A stretch of DNA of 64,000 nucleotides from Harmothoe impar (GCA_947462335.1 OX381714.1:60681800-60745799); one strand, 5' to 3'. Numbered from the stretch's first letter, positions 43,345 through 54,774 are shown. Made by a program: numbers and translations. Notes: generated from the sequence alone by a model not told the origin.

Positions 43345-43508
43345 CATTCATGACCCGGCCTGACCCAGGTTGACCTCGCCGGTCATGACCCAGCCTGACC
43401 CATGTTGACACAACTGGTCATGACCCAGCCTGACCCATGTTGACACAACTGGTCATGACCCAGCCTGACCCATGTTGACACAACTGGTCATGACCCAGCC
43501 TGACACAT
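43345..43508. repeat. 35-bp tandem repeat in element H
   Basis: About four units of GTCATGACCCAGCCTGACCC + ATGTTGACACAACTG, nearly identical. Confidence 0.85.
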
Positions 43509-43796
43509 GGGTAATGTATTAGCTAATTTTTTTATTTAATAATTTTTATTTTTATTGGAACAGGGTGGGTTGGGTGGTATCTTTATTCATTTATAACATC
43601 AATTTTTGACTTTGAGGGAGGGGTTTTATTATTATCCATCACATTGATTGTCCATGGGGTCTTCCATGGTCTCATTGTCATGATTGTGTCCTATAGAGCT
43701 CCTCTAGCACCTCCTCAGTCCACTCCCTCTAGGCCTCATGTCGCATGTCGAATTTAAGAAATGCCCATGTCGCCGTGTTGAATGTAGGGGTCTAGG

Positions 43797-44330
43797 GCCA
43801 TCTTCCTCCCATAATACCATTGTCCAGCCCCTCCTCAGTCACCTCCCCGGCCTCTGGGCGTCCTCCTCCCGTGGTAGCATCATCCAGCCCCTCCTCAGTC
43901 ACCTCCCCGGCCTCTGGGCGTCCTCCTCCCGTGGTAGCATCATCCAGCCCCTCCTCAGTCACCTCCCCGGCCTCTGGGCGTCCTCCTCCCATGGTAGCAT
44001 CATCTAGCATCTTCCTCAGTCACCTCCCCGGCCTCTGGGCATCCTCCTCCCGTGGTAGCATCATCCAGCCCCTCCTCAGTCACCTCCCCGGCCTCTGGGC
44101 GTCCTCCTCCCGTGGTAGCATCATCTAGCATCTTCCTCAGTCACCTCCCCGGCCTCTGGGTGTCCTCCTCCCGTGGTAGCATCATCTAGCATCTTCCTCA
44201 GTCACCTCCCCGGCCTCTGGGTGTCCTCCTCCCGTGGTAGCATCATCTAGCATCTTCCTCAGTCACCTCCCCGGCCTCTGGACATCCTCCTCCCATGGTA
44301 GCATCGTTCACCAGCTCCCCAGTCGTCCTC
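43797..44330. repeat. 60-bp tandem repeat in element H, 8-9 units
   Basis: Units contain CTCAGTCACCTCCCCGGCCT and CCTCCTCCCGTGGTAGCATC. Later units are 61 bp (CATCTAGCATCTTCC variant). Open frames here are by-products of periodicity. Confidence 0.9.
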
Positions 44331-44904
44331 CTCCATCCTCCTTTGTGGGGAAAGGCAAAGATGGCGTCACCCACGCTTGGATGGCGTCCCCACGTGACCT
44401 GGATGGCGGGAAGCACAAGCCTTGGTGTGTGGGGGAGGGGGGGAAGGGGGTGGGGGGGGGGTGACAGATTATCATGACCACTATAAGGAGATGGGTCAGA
44501 ATGCGCCATACTGGGTTAGGGCTGACTGGGGGTGACTCATACTGACCCGATGCATCATCACCACTATTGTCAGATGGGTCAGAATGTGTTATGCTGGGTC
44601 AGGATGACAGGAGATGACCCAGGCTAACCCACTGCGCTATGACCCAACGCATGGATGACCCAAGCAGACAATGCATGACCCCAGTTTGCTGGGTACATAT
44701 TGCTTACAGGGCTCCAGACGCACAATGCATGAATCTAGCACCGGTAAGACTAGTTACTCACCAGGGCTGCACTCATGCATCATAACTCCAAAGGTATACA
44801 AAGGGCATGATACATTAAAGCAGTATGCGGCCCTTACAGCGTTCCATTCTCCCTCATATCAGCCCGAGCCGGCAGCGTCTCACAGACTTCACACATACAT
44901 CACA

Positions 44905-44916
44905 CACCAGCCGCCA
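44905..44916 (-). promoter_or_regulatory. YY1-type motif
   Basis: GCCGCCATCTTG, minus-strand CAAGATGGCGGC. Confidence 0.25.
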
Positions 44917-44948
44917 TCTTGTCTCTCACATCAACCCTGTCTCCGCTA

Positions 44949-45148
44949 AGGTCAACCTCAAGGTCAACCTCAAGGTCAACCCTCAGGCTGATGCCAAGGT
45001 CAAAGCGAAGGTCAACATCAATGGTTGTGGCAGTAGGATGTCTGTCTGTGATGCCGGGGAATGAAAGCCAAAGGCAGTTCTAAGAGGGAGAGTGTTGACG
45101 AATCAAAGTGTCAAGGTCAATCATGAATCAAGGTCAAGGTCAAAGGTG
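44949..45148. promoter_or_regulatory. Cluster of AAGGTCA nuclear-receptor half-sites
   Basis: At least seven AAGGTCA copies in 200 bp, most as TCAAGGTCA (Ftz-F1/SF-1/ERR extended half-site), partly in a 12-bp tandem AAGGTCAACCTC. It may be a simple degenerate tandem repeat rather than an enhancer. Confidence 0.4.
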
Positions 45149-45493
45149 GAATAAATGTAAAATGCACAGCGCCCATATTAGAAGATAATGTAGGCCATTG
45201 GGGGTTCATTTTGAGAGTAATTATGAGTTGTGTCCCACAAACATAACGTCACAAAATATACTGTCAGGTCAAAGCAGATATCTGCTCCAATATCTTTCAA
45301 TAACAAACACTGTTGGCTGCTCACCGTATTAGAGACATGATTAATTTTTTTTTTTAATCGGAAAAAACTAAATCGGAATAAATCTAATTAGATTTATATT
45401 TTTATGTGGGCAGTGGAACACCCTCCCCCCCTTGCCAATTGCTGCTCACACGTGGACCATTCTACCTATTGGTTATGACCTTAGTGATGGTCA

Positions 45494-45800
45494 CAGTGGC
45501 GGATCCAGGATTGTTTAGAGGGGGGGGGGCAAACCTGGTGATACCCCCAAGACATGCAATCTTGATGGTTTGGACATGAAATAATGCATTTTCATGCATT
45601 TTACGACACACTATTTTAAGACTAAGCCCCCTCCCCCCTCCAGATCATTCATACTCCAATGAAATAGACCATGATGTGTTATATGATATTGTCTCCATCT
45701 CTCTCCCTTTACCCTCTTTTCTTCACTTTTCTTTTCACATTTTTCTCTCTTTTTTTGGAGGGGGGGGGGCAAGGCCCGTCGCCCCCTGGATCCGCCAATG
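45494..45800. mobile_element. hAT-like MITE with CAGTGGCGGATCCAGG ends (307 bp)
   Basis: CAGTGGCGGATCCAGGATT left; CCCCTGGATCCGCCAATG right; G run and C/T-rich interior. CAGTGGCG ends are widespread in animal hAT-derived elements. No clear 8-bp duplication. Confidence 0.65.
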
Positions 45801-46081
45801 ATTTAATGTCAGAGGTGAAGGGGTCAGCCACAAAGTGTTGGACCTATCCTTATAGAAGGATGGTATTGAAACCCCAACCTGCACTCCCCACCTCCTACAT
45901 CACGGTATAGTGCCGCGCAGACAGCCAATATTCCCGCCTGGACTCCCCCCCCCCCCCAGTCCCCGCCTCAAGTCTGATATATTAGATCCTACCCCCCCCC
46001 CCTGCCTCCTCCTGCCTCCTCCCACATTCTCAATCAATACCCTGCCTCCTAGTACCCTATACCCTAAACACCTACTGCCCT

Positions 46082-46115
46082 TACCCTGTAAGGGCCGCAT
46101 GTCCCTAAAAAAACA
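46082..46115. mobile_element. Family A left-end fragment
   Basis: CCCTGTAAGGGCCGCATGTC. Confidence 0.45.
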
Positions 46116-46119
46116 TAGG

Positions 46120-46860
46120 AGGGCCCACTTCAAAGACATAAAGGAGATAACTGCCTGTATATACAATGTATTAAGGACTGGACTATGGTATTGATCTATT
46201 GATATTTCTTAAAACCCAATACTGTATTGCTAGACAATGGGTATTGATATCTCCTTGGCCTTAGCTTTCCAACAGTGAAAGAATTTAAAATATTCCTATT
46301 AGAACCTGAGTTAGGTCTATGCAACTATCATAACCATGGACATAAAATGTCATTTTTACCCTATCCTTTTTACATATACTTGTTCATATTCAGATCCCAT
46401 ATGTTAAGTTTCATCATAATAATCAACAAACTGCAAACTGTAGCAGAAACAATGATAGCAAACTGTAGCAGAAACAATGATAACAATTGAGCTACTCCAT
46501 ACATTACCTATATGTAGATGTCCGAGGTGATGTCCGGCCCTACCCCTCCACCTCCCCATCTCTCTATTCTCAGAACCAGGGTGATTTGCTGCTCATTTAT
46601 TAGATTTGAATGCACAAATTAAAGCTGATATCCCTTCCTGCACAGTGCACTATTAATGACTATTCCCACAGGCTCCATTCAGTGTCCTATCCGCTCATTT
46701 CAACAGTTTAATGATTAGACTCATCCTCCCGATCATTAATACTACAATTGTGGGAATTAATAAAGCAATAAACTCATTTAACTCTGTTCACGGCCTGTAG
46801 GTTCTCATTACGATGTTGCCATTTCAGTTGAGGTGGGCAATCAACAAAACTGTGAACCCT
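46120..46860. other. Stretch without recognised gene
   Basis: AT-rich, short frames only; a direct repeat GCAAACTGTAGCAGAAACAA near 46433-46480. Nothing else to report. Confidence 0.35.
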
Positions 46861-47110
46861 TTAACCCTTTAAGGACGGATGTCACTAAAGTGTGATATTT
46901 GTCTTCATGATGCACCAATGCAGCCCCAGAAAGTAACTCGCCAGTGCTGCATTGGTGCATCATGCCAACCCTTCAGGAGTGTCTCAACCCCTTAGGCTCA
47001 GCATGATGCTTGTGTGCAGCACTGGTGAGTTACTCGCCAGGGCTGCATTCATGCATCATTACGACAAGGGTATGGCGCATTAAGGCATCATGCCATACTT
47101 TAAGGGTTAT
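46861..47110. mobile_element. Family A element (250 bp)
   Basis: TTAACCCTTTAAGGACGGAT left; CATACTTTAAGGGTTA right. First palindrome (46909-46964) is close to perfect. Confidence 0.8.
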
Positions 47111-47195
47111 GCGATGCATAGTGAATCAACGCATTATGCCCTTAGTTGTCATGATGCATTAATGCCCCCCTGGTGAGTGACTCAGGGACTTGCTG
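47110..47195. mobile_element. Family A fragment next to the previous copy
   Basis: TGCATAGTGAATCAACGC, TTGTCATGATGCATTAATGC and GGTGAGTGACTC remain. Confidence 0.5.
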
Positions 47196-48589
47196 TTATT
47201 GGTTTATTCAACATGATGCAAAAATTATTTTGAGTGAAAAGATCGGCCTCAAATATTCATTTTGATAAGCATTCCCAATGGCGGTCATATAGAGACTACT
47301 GACCCACCTCAGTGATTTCTACAAGGCTTCTACACATGTGCACCCTCTGCCTTCACACTTGGCTTGGCCTTAACACCTGCACAGGAGTGTAATGCCCCAT
47401 GGGACATATAGGTGTGAAAACAGTAGCAAAATCGGAGAAACATGTAAAAACATTTGGAACAAATCTGAAAGGGGGGGGCTTATTAGGGGGAGGTGCTTTC
47501 TTTGTTGAATACGGTATAACTATGTACATAGATCCACTTACTGACCTGGTTAGGGAGTAGCTCGGCGGTAGGCCTCCTCAGGTTGGTAAATCCGTTATAT
47601 AGGTATCACAGGCAGTCTACACTGGGTTCTACATGAGCTGCTCCTGTCTAGTTATAGACCTGCACTGTATGTCTATTTATAGAACAGCCAATTGCTCAAG
47701 GAGTCTCTATAGGGTATAGACGACTTCAATCAGCCTGATAAGTTGAGTCAGAGCAGAAGAAATCTGACCTGCTCCACTTGATATCGCTCTGGTGAAATCA
47801 CTGGTTATTTTTGGATATTGCAAACACACGTATTCCTTAATCCAGGTAATAGATAGAGTGTAAATCAGTAGTATGATAGTGCTATAACTCCTTCAACAGG
47901 AGCTATATTCACCTTTTACTTATTTGATGAAGTCTATTTTCTGATTTCCCCTCTTTTTTGAGAGAGATTAATCATCTCCAATATTCCTCTGTTTTGATCG
48001 TGATCCTTCTCTGTATCTGTCTACTTCTTAGGTTATTTCTTCCCATTCACTTTCCATAGAATACCTCAGTGACTGTTTCTTAAAGATAGATCCTCCTAGT
48101 TGCCTCTGGGGTGGCAAGGCTTTATTTCTCTCTGTATAGATGTTGGTGCCAGCCAGGATATCTCCTTTATAACACTATACTGTATGTTGAACCCTCAGGG
48201 CCAGACTTAGATACTTTCTCTGAGCTGCTCCCTAACTCTTTATACATATAGGAGCAATTCTCTTTGGGACAAATTTCCTCTTGTATTTTTCTTCTATATG
48301 AATTGGTAATGGGACCTTGCAGATAGATGCCTGTGCCAAATACAACAGGCTAGAGGTGCAATGGTAACTGCGCCTTTAGAAGTGCTCCCACAGTATAGAC
48401 ACAGACTCAGTTATTCACCATGAGCTGCTCGAAACCTATACAGGAGCAATTCCCTTGAGGGCAAACTTTCCTCTTTTATTTTCCTTGTCCATTGACAATG
48501 GACAACTGCAGAAGTCTGTGCCAAATACAACAAGCGGGATGTATAGTACAATGGTTGGTGGCCACAGTATAGACTCAGTTACCCTTCTC

Positions 48590-48856
48590 CATGAGCTGCT
48601 CTGTGAGCTGCTCTGTGTGGTGCTCTGTGAGCTGCTCTGTTAGCTGGTCTGTGAGTTGCTCTGTGATCTGGTCTGTTAGTTGCTTTGTGAGCTTCTCTGT
48701 GAGCTGCTCTATTTGCAGCTGTGTGAGCTGCTCTGTTAGTTGCTCTTTTAGTTGCTCTGTGAGCTGCTCTGTGAGTTGCTCTGTGAGCTACCCTGTGAGT
48801 TGCTCTGTGATCTGGTCTGTTAGTTGCTCTGTGAGCTGCTCTATAAGCTGCTCTCT
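48590..48856. repeat. 12-bp tandem repeat GAGCTGCTCTGT
   Basis: About 20 units with GAGTTGCTCTGT, GTGATCTGGTCT and similar variants, nested in the larger region. The unit is a multiple of three, so a Cys/Ser/Val frame stays open by composition. Confidence 0.85.
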
Positions 48857-50989
48857 CTCCCTACATAAGAGCAATTGCCGTCAGCACTCTCCGACACTAT
48901 AGGTGTGCCAGACCAAATAGCCAGCGTACATATATACTGGGGCTATACGATCAGTCTGCTCTAGTTTATAGACAGAATATATATGACGCCAAGCCAGGTT
49001 TTAGATTAGATAGGGAACTGCCTGTATATGTATGACTGGCTAGTGCCAACACTTAAAGTGCCAGATATAACAACCCCTGTGTATATACAAGGGGTAGGGG
49101 TGCAGGTAGTTACATTAGGGGCTCTAGTATAGAGAGAGTATATGATATATATGACTCCAAGTCAAGTTTGAAACTACTCTCCTTCAGGGAACTGCCTGTA
49201 TATTGATATGTATAACTAGTGCCAATGCTAGAAGTGCCAGATATAGCAAGCTATGTACATATACCTTGGCCAGGGCTACTGGTAGCCCTATACTCAGTTA
49301 TAATGTATAACATATATAGTTCTAATCCAAGTTTGGCATTACATAAAGGTTCGCCCTCTGAGTAGCAGAACCCAACTGGATTTGGTGTAAGAATTGATAT
49401 CGTATCCACTTCCAAAATCTGAACCACAAATAGGCTCTCCTTCTGTCGGTCCTTATATCAAATTAAGACAATTTGTCAATATTTTGGGCAAAAAAGCTCC
49501 AAGTCAAGTTGGAGTCAGGAAATGATTTAGCTTTATATTGCTGTGTATATGTACAGGCAATATCTCGTAGAAAACTCCAAGCCAAGGTAATGGCTAAAGT
49601 AGAATTATACCCTCTTATTGATTAAGTAATACACCCTTAGCATATGAGCAGTATCGTGACTATATATACTAATAGCACCAACAATACGACATGTGCTCTA
49701 TGTGAGCTGCTCTGGACTAGCTCCAACCGAGGATGTAGTACAAACTACCAATAACTGGTCAGCGTGAGTCACGTCCAGGGTAGATTATACCTAGTATAGT
49801 GGTACTATATAGAAGCTGAAAACTTCACTATCTAATACAGCGAAGTAGCCAACAGTATGGGGTGAGCAGATGCCGAACTGCTCCGGTTGTATTAGTACCT
49901 TAGTGTATTGGACATGAGTTGCTCACGCTTTCTCCTGCTTCCACAATAGGAGCTGTATCTGGGAGTTGTCCGTTCACTGTACATATGGTGTGGTCGGACG
50001 CTGTCTACTCAGGCTGTATAGTAGTATCTAGTGTATTGGACATATGAGTTGCTCACGCTATCCCCTAGTCTAGTATTATATGAAATAGGCAATGTTCACT
50101 ATATTGCAGGTACGTAGCCTGAAAACATATAGGGTTAGATTATGCATCTAACCTAGTATTATATGATATATATAGGCAATGTCTACCTTCACTATTATAT
50201 TGCAGGAAGGTAGCCTGAAAACACAGATACTGGGGTGAGAGGTTTCTGAGCTGCTCCAATCGAGTCGCTCACGCTCTCCTCTGTCCCCACGTTCTATCCT
50301 GGGTTAGACTATACTTATATAGAAGTGCTGTAGTATATACTCCCACTATATCTAATATAGCTAGTCTCTACACAGTGGCTTCTGAGTTGCTCCAATAGAG
50401 GCCTATATGATTGTGAGCTGCTCTCCTCTGCCCCACGTGCTCTATACTACTGGAGGTTGGGGACTAGACCTGGTGGGGGTAGTAGTATAGGGTGCGTGTG
50501 GTGTGGTGCAGGAGGGGAGGAGGCCAGCAAGGCACAGCAGGCCATGCTAGTCTAGGTAGGCAAGGTGTACAACCAAGTATGGGGAGGTCCAAGGTTGGCA
50601 TCCACACACTCTATATTATCTCCTGTTTGTCTAGACGACTTGTCTTTTTATATTCCAGATGGTGGGTGGTCCAGGTAGGAATATATGGTAGTTGGGTGAA
50701 CCTCTGAGTACGATCCCTTCTCAGATGTTTCACTTTAGAATACAGTGGATCAGCTGACAGCTAGGAGGGTATACCCGTTACCACTGCTACAGAACCGGAA
50801 TAAGGGGGGGAATCACGTTGTATTGTAGTATTCAGTGCTCCTGTGACTGCCTCTCCTACTGCTAGATCTGCTCACGAGAGTTGAGGTTGACAAACGCTGA
50901 TTCAAACAGTCTCATCAGAGCAGAGTAATAGAACTGCTCGCGATCTGCTCACGTGTTGTTCATAACCACAGAAAGACTCCCCTGCTGTT

Positions 50990-51955
50990 GTCCTTCTCAG
51001 TGGCAGTTCTGCCAGATAGGTTCAATCCCTCAGGTAGACCCTCATATTGTTGTCCTATCCTCACCTATGGCAAGCAGTGGCTCGTTGGTTGTCCTAGTTG
51101 TTTATCAGGTAGGAGCCGTTCTCCCAGTGTATGCTGGCTCTGCTCACCACGAGTTGCTCACGAGTGGCTCATAACCATAGAATGACTCCCATTGTGTTGT
51201 CCTTTTCATGTAGGGGTAGCAATGGCTATTACAAGGTAGGATCCCACCTGGTCGGTAGTGGCTCGGTGGTTGTTCTTGTTTATCAGATAGGAGTAGTTCT
51301 CCCAGTGTTGGCTGGCTCTGGTCACCACGAGTTGCTGGTAACCACAGACACACGTAGTTTTCCTTCACATACAGTGGTTGTTACAAGATAGGTTCAATCC
51401 CTCAGGTAGACCCTCATAGTGTTTTCCTATCCCCACCTATGGTCAGCAGTGGCTCGGTGGCGGTCCTAGTTGTTTATCAGGTAGGAGCCGTTCTCCCAGT
51501 GTATGCTGGCTCTGCTCACCACGAGTTGCTCACGAGTGGCTCATAACCACAGAATGACTCCCATTGTGTTGTCCTCTTCACGTAGGGGTAGCAATGGTGT
51601 TACAAGGTAGGATCCCACCTGGCCAGCAGTGGCTGGGTGGTTGTCCTAGTTGTTTATCAGTAAGGAGCAGTTCTCCCAGTGTAGGCTGGAACTGCTCACC
51701 AGTTGCTCACGAGTGGCTCATAACCACATAAAGACTCCCACGTTGTCGTTCTCCTCATACAATGGTAGTTCTGGCTGTCACAAGATAAGATCGATGCCTC
51801 AGGTAGATCCTCATATAGGTCACATCCCCACCGGGTCTGTATAGTAGCTCGGTGGTCCTTGCTTATCAGTAAGGAGCAGTTCTCCCAGTGTATGCTGGCT
51901 CTGCTCACCACGAGTTGCTGGCTGCTGGCTGTGGCTGCCTCAGACTGAGCTGCTC
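50990..51955. repeat. Higher-order repeat, about five units of 150-220 bp
   Basis: Units start at CAAGATAGGTTCAATCCCTC or CAAGGTAGGATCCCACCTGG (51013, 51232, 51384, 51605, 51781). The two start types alternate, giving a roughly 370-bp dimer. Confidence 0.75.
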
Positions 51956-52265
51956 CGTGAGCTGCTCCCCACAGACACACAGACAGACACACAGACAGAC
52001 GGGCAGGTGGCCAGTGTTGTAGTCCGTATAGCCTCAGTACACGCCGCTCTTATCGATTTTAGACCCCTCCTCCTCCCTCTCCTCCTCCCCACAGCCTCCT
52101 CCCTCCTCCTACTGGCTACACAGAAACTCTAGATGCCCCGGTCCTTAGTCTGAAGTGCACAGCCAAAAAAAAATTCTTATTTCAAGATACTAAGAAAAAT
52201 AAACTCGTGGACAAATGAATAGTTTTAAGATTTTATTTTTGTCAGATTTGTCCGCTCGATTTTAG

Positions 52266-53231
52266 ACCCCTTGTAGAACCGTGATGTGTATCAAGGACCG
52301 TGATGTGTATTACTACACATCACAGCTGACTATGCAAACATAATCTGTATCAACAGAACGTGATCTGTGGCAAAACAATGTGATCTGTATCAAAATAACG
52401 TGATCTGTATCAACGTGATCTGCATCAAGGAATTGTATGATTCCCTTGCCCTAATATCTATATATCTATATCCCATGTGACCACCTAGTGAGCACCAGAG
52501 TACTCTCCCAGGTCACCATCACCATGAACACCCAACGGACAAATGTTCTACATTGTATTTATAAACATCCTCAGTCAATAATCTTAAAGATCCATGATCT
52601 TGACAATACCCTAACCCAAACCCCAAGATTTTACATTAAAATTATACTAAGGTTGCTTATACTGACTGACCTTCTTCCCTGCTCTCCCCTTCAAGGTTCC
52701 CACAAAAAAAAAGAATTGAATTTCATGACATTTCCATGACATTCCATGACAAAACCTCAATTTTCCATGACATTTATAGCACTCTTGTGGAGATCGGAGG
52801 CTTGGCCCCTGGGGAAATTTCTAAAATCTAAAAAGGAAATGGTACATTCTAGGAGATTTGTATATTCCATGAGATTCCATGACACAAGGCAATTTTTTTA
52901 AACAAAATTCCATGACATTCCATGACTTTCCAGACGACTTTCAAATTCCTTGATATCCCATGACATGTGCCCTTCCCTATCCTGCCCTGCCTCTCTATTG
53001 CGAGGTGAGGCAGAGTTGATACACATCACGTCTGTTGATACAGATAACGGTTGAAGGGGTTTTAATTCAAGTTACTACACATCACGTTAGCTACTACACA
53101 TCACGGTTGGATGCTTACTTCACATCACGTTCATTTGATACACATCATGTTTGCATGGTCAACCTGGATGTGTAGTAACTGTGTAGTTACTACACATCAC
53201 GTTTTTGATACACATCACGGTTCTACACCCC
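52266..53231. mobile_element. 966-bp inverted-repeat element with GTAGAACCGTGATGTGTATC ends
   Basis: Left ACCCCTTGTAGAACCGTGAT(GTGTATCAA); right complement ending GGTTCTACACCCC. Subterminal arrays of CGTGATGTGTA and CGTGATCTGTATCAA on the left, TACACATCACG on the right. Contains a nested repeat. Confidence 0.7.
52691..52985. repeat. CCATGACATT-rich nested repeat
   Basis: CCATGACATT, CCATGACAAA and CCATGACTTT occur about nine times, starting after TTCAAGGTTCCCAC. Composition is like the short hAT-type repeats with CCATGAC arrays seen in other animals. Confidence 0.55.
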
Positions 53232-53342
53232 TCCTCCCCCTCCTCCCTCCTACAGCTTACACCCTCCTACATGCTACACAGACGATCTAAATGACACAGC
53301 CTTTAGTCTGAAGTGGCTATCCCAGGTTGGTTATAACTGATA

Positions 53343-53468
53343 TAAGGCCTAAAAAAGTTGTGTTCCGGTATCCCGACCGACCCTCCGATTTTGGGGCCGA
53401 CCCTAATTCTTTTAGACATATTTTTAATTTTTAGAAAGATTTATGACATTTTTAGCGTTTTTACCAGC
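53343..53468. mobile_element. Family F fragment
   Basis: TAAGGCCTAAAAAAGTTGTG then TTCCGGTATCCCGACCGACC; right half missing. Confidence 0.55.
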
Positions 53469-53477
53469 TCATTGAAA

Positions 53478-53655
53478 TGGAAAGACTATGGTGAGTTGGT
53501 CAGTACTGACCAACCTGACAATTTTAACTAACCTAGGTTGGTCGTATAGGGAGCCAAAATAGGACTAACTTGGTTAGGCACTATAGACTGCACTATAGAC
53601 TGGGAGATTGGTCGTAGAGGGAGCCAAAGAATATCAGTGTGGAGCCGCCAACACA
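53478..53655. repeat. Dispersed repeat family G, copy 2
   Basis: GAGTTGGTCAGTACTGACCA, CCTAGGTTGGTCGTATAGGG and GGGAGCCAAAGAATATCAGT, as at 27890-28105. Confidence 0.65.
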
Positions 53656-53697
53656 GACTCTGTAGTAGCTTCTTTGGCCGCCACCCAGCTCCAGCCT

Positions 53698-53935
53698 AGC
53701 CCTTTAAGGGCCGCATAGTGCTTTTCTGTACTATGCCCTTTGTCGGCATGATGCATGGATGCAGCCATGGCGAGTCTGCTCGCCAGGGCTGCATTCATGC
53801 ATCATGCCGACCGTTTGGAAGTATATCAATAATGTAGGGTTGGTTGGCATGGTGCTTGGGTGCAGCCCTGGCGAGTTATTCGCCAGGGCTGCACCATGAC
53901 AACAAAGGACATAGAAGAGCACTATGCGGTCAGTC
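53698..53935. mobile_element. Family A element
   Basis: CCCTTTAAGGGCCGCATAG left; palindrome 53747-53806; second palindrome reduced to GGCGAGTTATTCGCC. Right end stops at CACTATGCGGTC. Confidence 0.75.
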
Positions 53936-54278
53936 TACAGCTGCCTCAGTCTAGAAACATGTCCACCATGTACCAGGCTCACTGAGTTAGCCAAATAAGG
54001 TCTAGAGGGTAGAAGCACCATTTTGGATTTGGTACCAATCTTAAAAGAGTTAGCTTTATGGGATGTTACTCCCTGGGTAACAAGAGGTAGGAATGGTGCC
54101 TAGATTGGTTAATGTTCTATGGGGAATTGATATGATTTAACATTGAAAACTTAGGGGTAAAAGTATGCTAAAAAGGTAGGTGACTCTCACAATTATTAGA
54201 TCAACAATGGGATATTAGCGCATCAATTGAGGATTTACTAAACTGATGAATGATTGCTAATACAAATGTAATTGGTAT

Positions 54279-54505
54279 TTAACCCTTACTGTTGGATTTC
54301 TCCACAGGCTTAAGTTTTCATGGATTTTTCAAGTAACCCGCCAGTGCTGCATTAAAGCATCATGCCGACCCTACGGGGTTGAGACACTCACGCAGGGTCA
54401 GCATGATGCACCAATGCAGCCCCAGAGACTTACTTACCGGCGCTGCATTGGTGCATCATGACGACAAATGTCATTTTTAGCGACATGCCGCCCTTAAAGG
54501 GTTAA
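54279..54505. mobile_element. Family A element, left part replaced
   Basis: TTAACCCTTACTG left, then unrelated sequence to about 54330; the second palindrome (54400-54455) and right end CGCCCTTAAAGGGTTAA are intact. Confidence 0.7.
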
Positions 54506-54612
54506 GACCTCAGGAGCCTGGCCTCGTTCTGGGTGTACAGCTCCCAGCACGACGTTAGGCCCGCAGACACCAGCCGGGCCGCAGTGAATGTCTGCTGTGT
54601 GCTGATTGGTCA
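54502..54612 (-). CDS. Possible terminal or first exon, coding-like composition, cut by family A
   Basis: The minus strand reads QQTFTAARLVSAGLTSCW then ELYTQNEARLLRS, with its stop TAA supplied by the TTAA edge of the family A copy. GC content and codon choice look more gene-like than the surroundings. Nothing identifies the protein, and the upstream side lacks a good acceptor. It may be a relic of an exon disrupted by the insertion, or chance. Confidence 0.2.
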
Positions 54613-54694
54613 GTATCTAACGGGATCAAGCGGCGGGAAACTGGGGGAGGGACCAGCCGTGACGTCATGGCCGTCAATAGAAACGCTACGTCAC
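54602..54694. promoter_or_regulatory. CpG-rich promoter-like cluster: NF-Y, E2F and CRE sites
   Basis: CTGATTGGTCA (54602-54612, NF-Y CCAAT box), GGCGGGAAA (54632-54640, E2F), TGACGTCA (54660-54667, full CRE) and TACGTCAC (54687-54694, CRE variant) within 93 bp in locally CpG-rich unique sequence. This combination is typical of cell-cycle or housekeeping promoters. Direction is not fixed. Confidence 0.45.
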
Positions 54695-54774
54695 TTAGTA
54701 CGTCGTGTTGCACCAGGTTTGAATGAGTCTGTTTGGGTGCTGGTAGGGCCGAGTCATTAATTACTAGCTGGTGG

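Larger units (their letters stand above)
43259..44693. mobile_element. Element H: 1435-bp TA-flanked transposon carrying two minisatellites
   Basis: Perfect ends CCCAGCAAACTG / CAGTTTGCTGGG, TA at both edges (43257-43258, 44694-44695). GGGTCA/TGACCC motifs are frequent near both ends. The interior holds a 35-bp array, a fragment of the 17.4 kb repeat and a 60-bp array. There is no transposase frame. Confidence 0.75.
43018..44846. mobile_element. Family A copies interrupted by element H
   Basis: Left TTAACCTTTTATGAACAGC with two palindromes to 43220. After H the A-like sequence continues (44696-44846) with another GAATCTAGCACC...GGGCTGCACTC pair and GCGGCCCTTACAGCGTT. The right part may be a second, tandem copy. 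Confidence 0.65.
47560..51960. repeat. 4.4 kb degenerate tandem-repeat region with GAGCTGCTC motif
   Basis: GAGCTGCTC or GAGTTGCTC recurs at roughly 170-220 bp spacing, with accompanying blocks: GTGCCAAATACAACA (48332, 48518), GGGAACTGCCTGTATAT (49014, 49188), AGTGCCAGATATA (49057, 49228), CTCCCAGTGTATGCTGGCTC (51122, 51497, 51883). Sub-regions keep different variants. No coding frame runs through. Confidence 0.65.

Noticed and set aside
43738..44464. Frames encoding repeated LLSHLPGLWASSS-type peptides and the reverse strand
   Set aside because: They follow the 60-bp tandem array in element H and shift with unit length changes.
48591..48902. Cys/Ser/Val-rich 103-codon frame resembling a cysteine-rich protein
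   Set aside because: Encoded by the 12-bp GAGCTGCTCTGT repeat; no signal peptide or flanking coding sequence.
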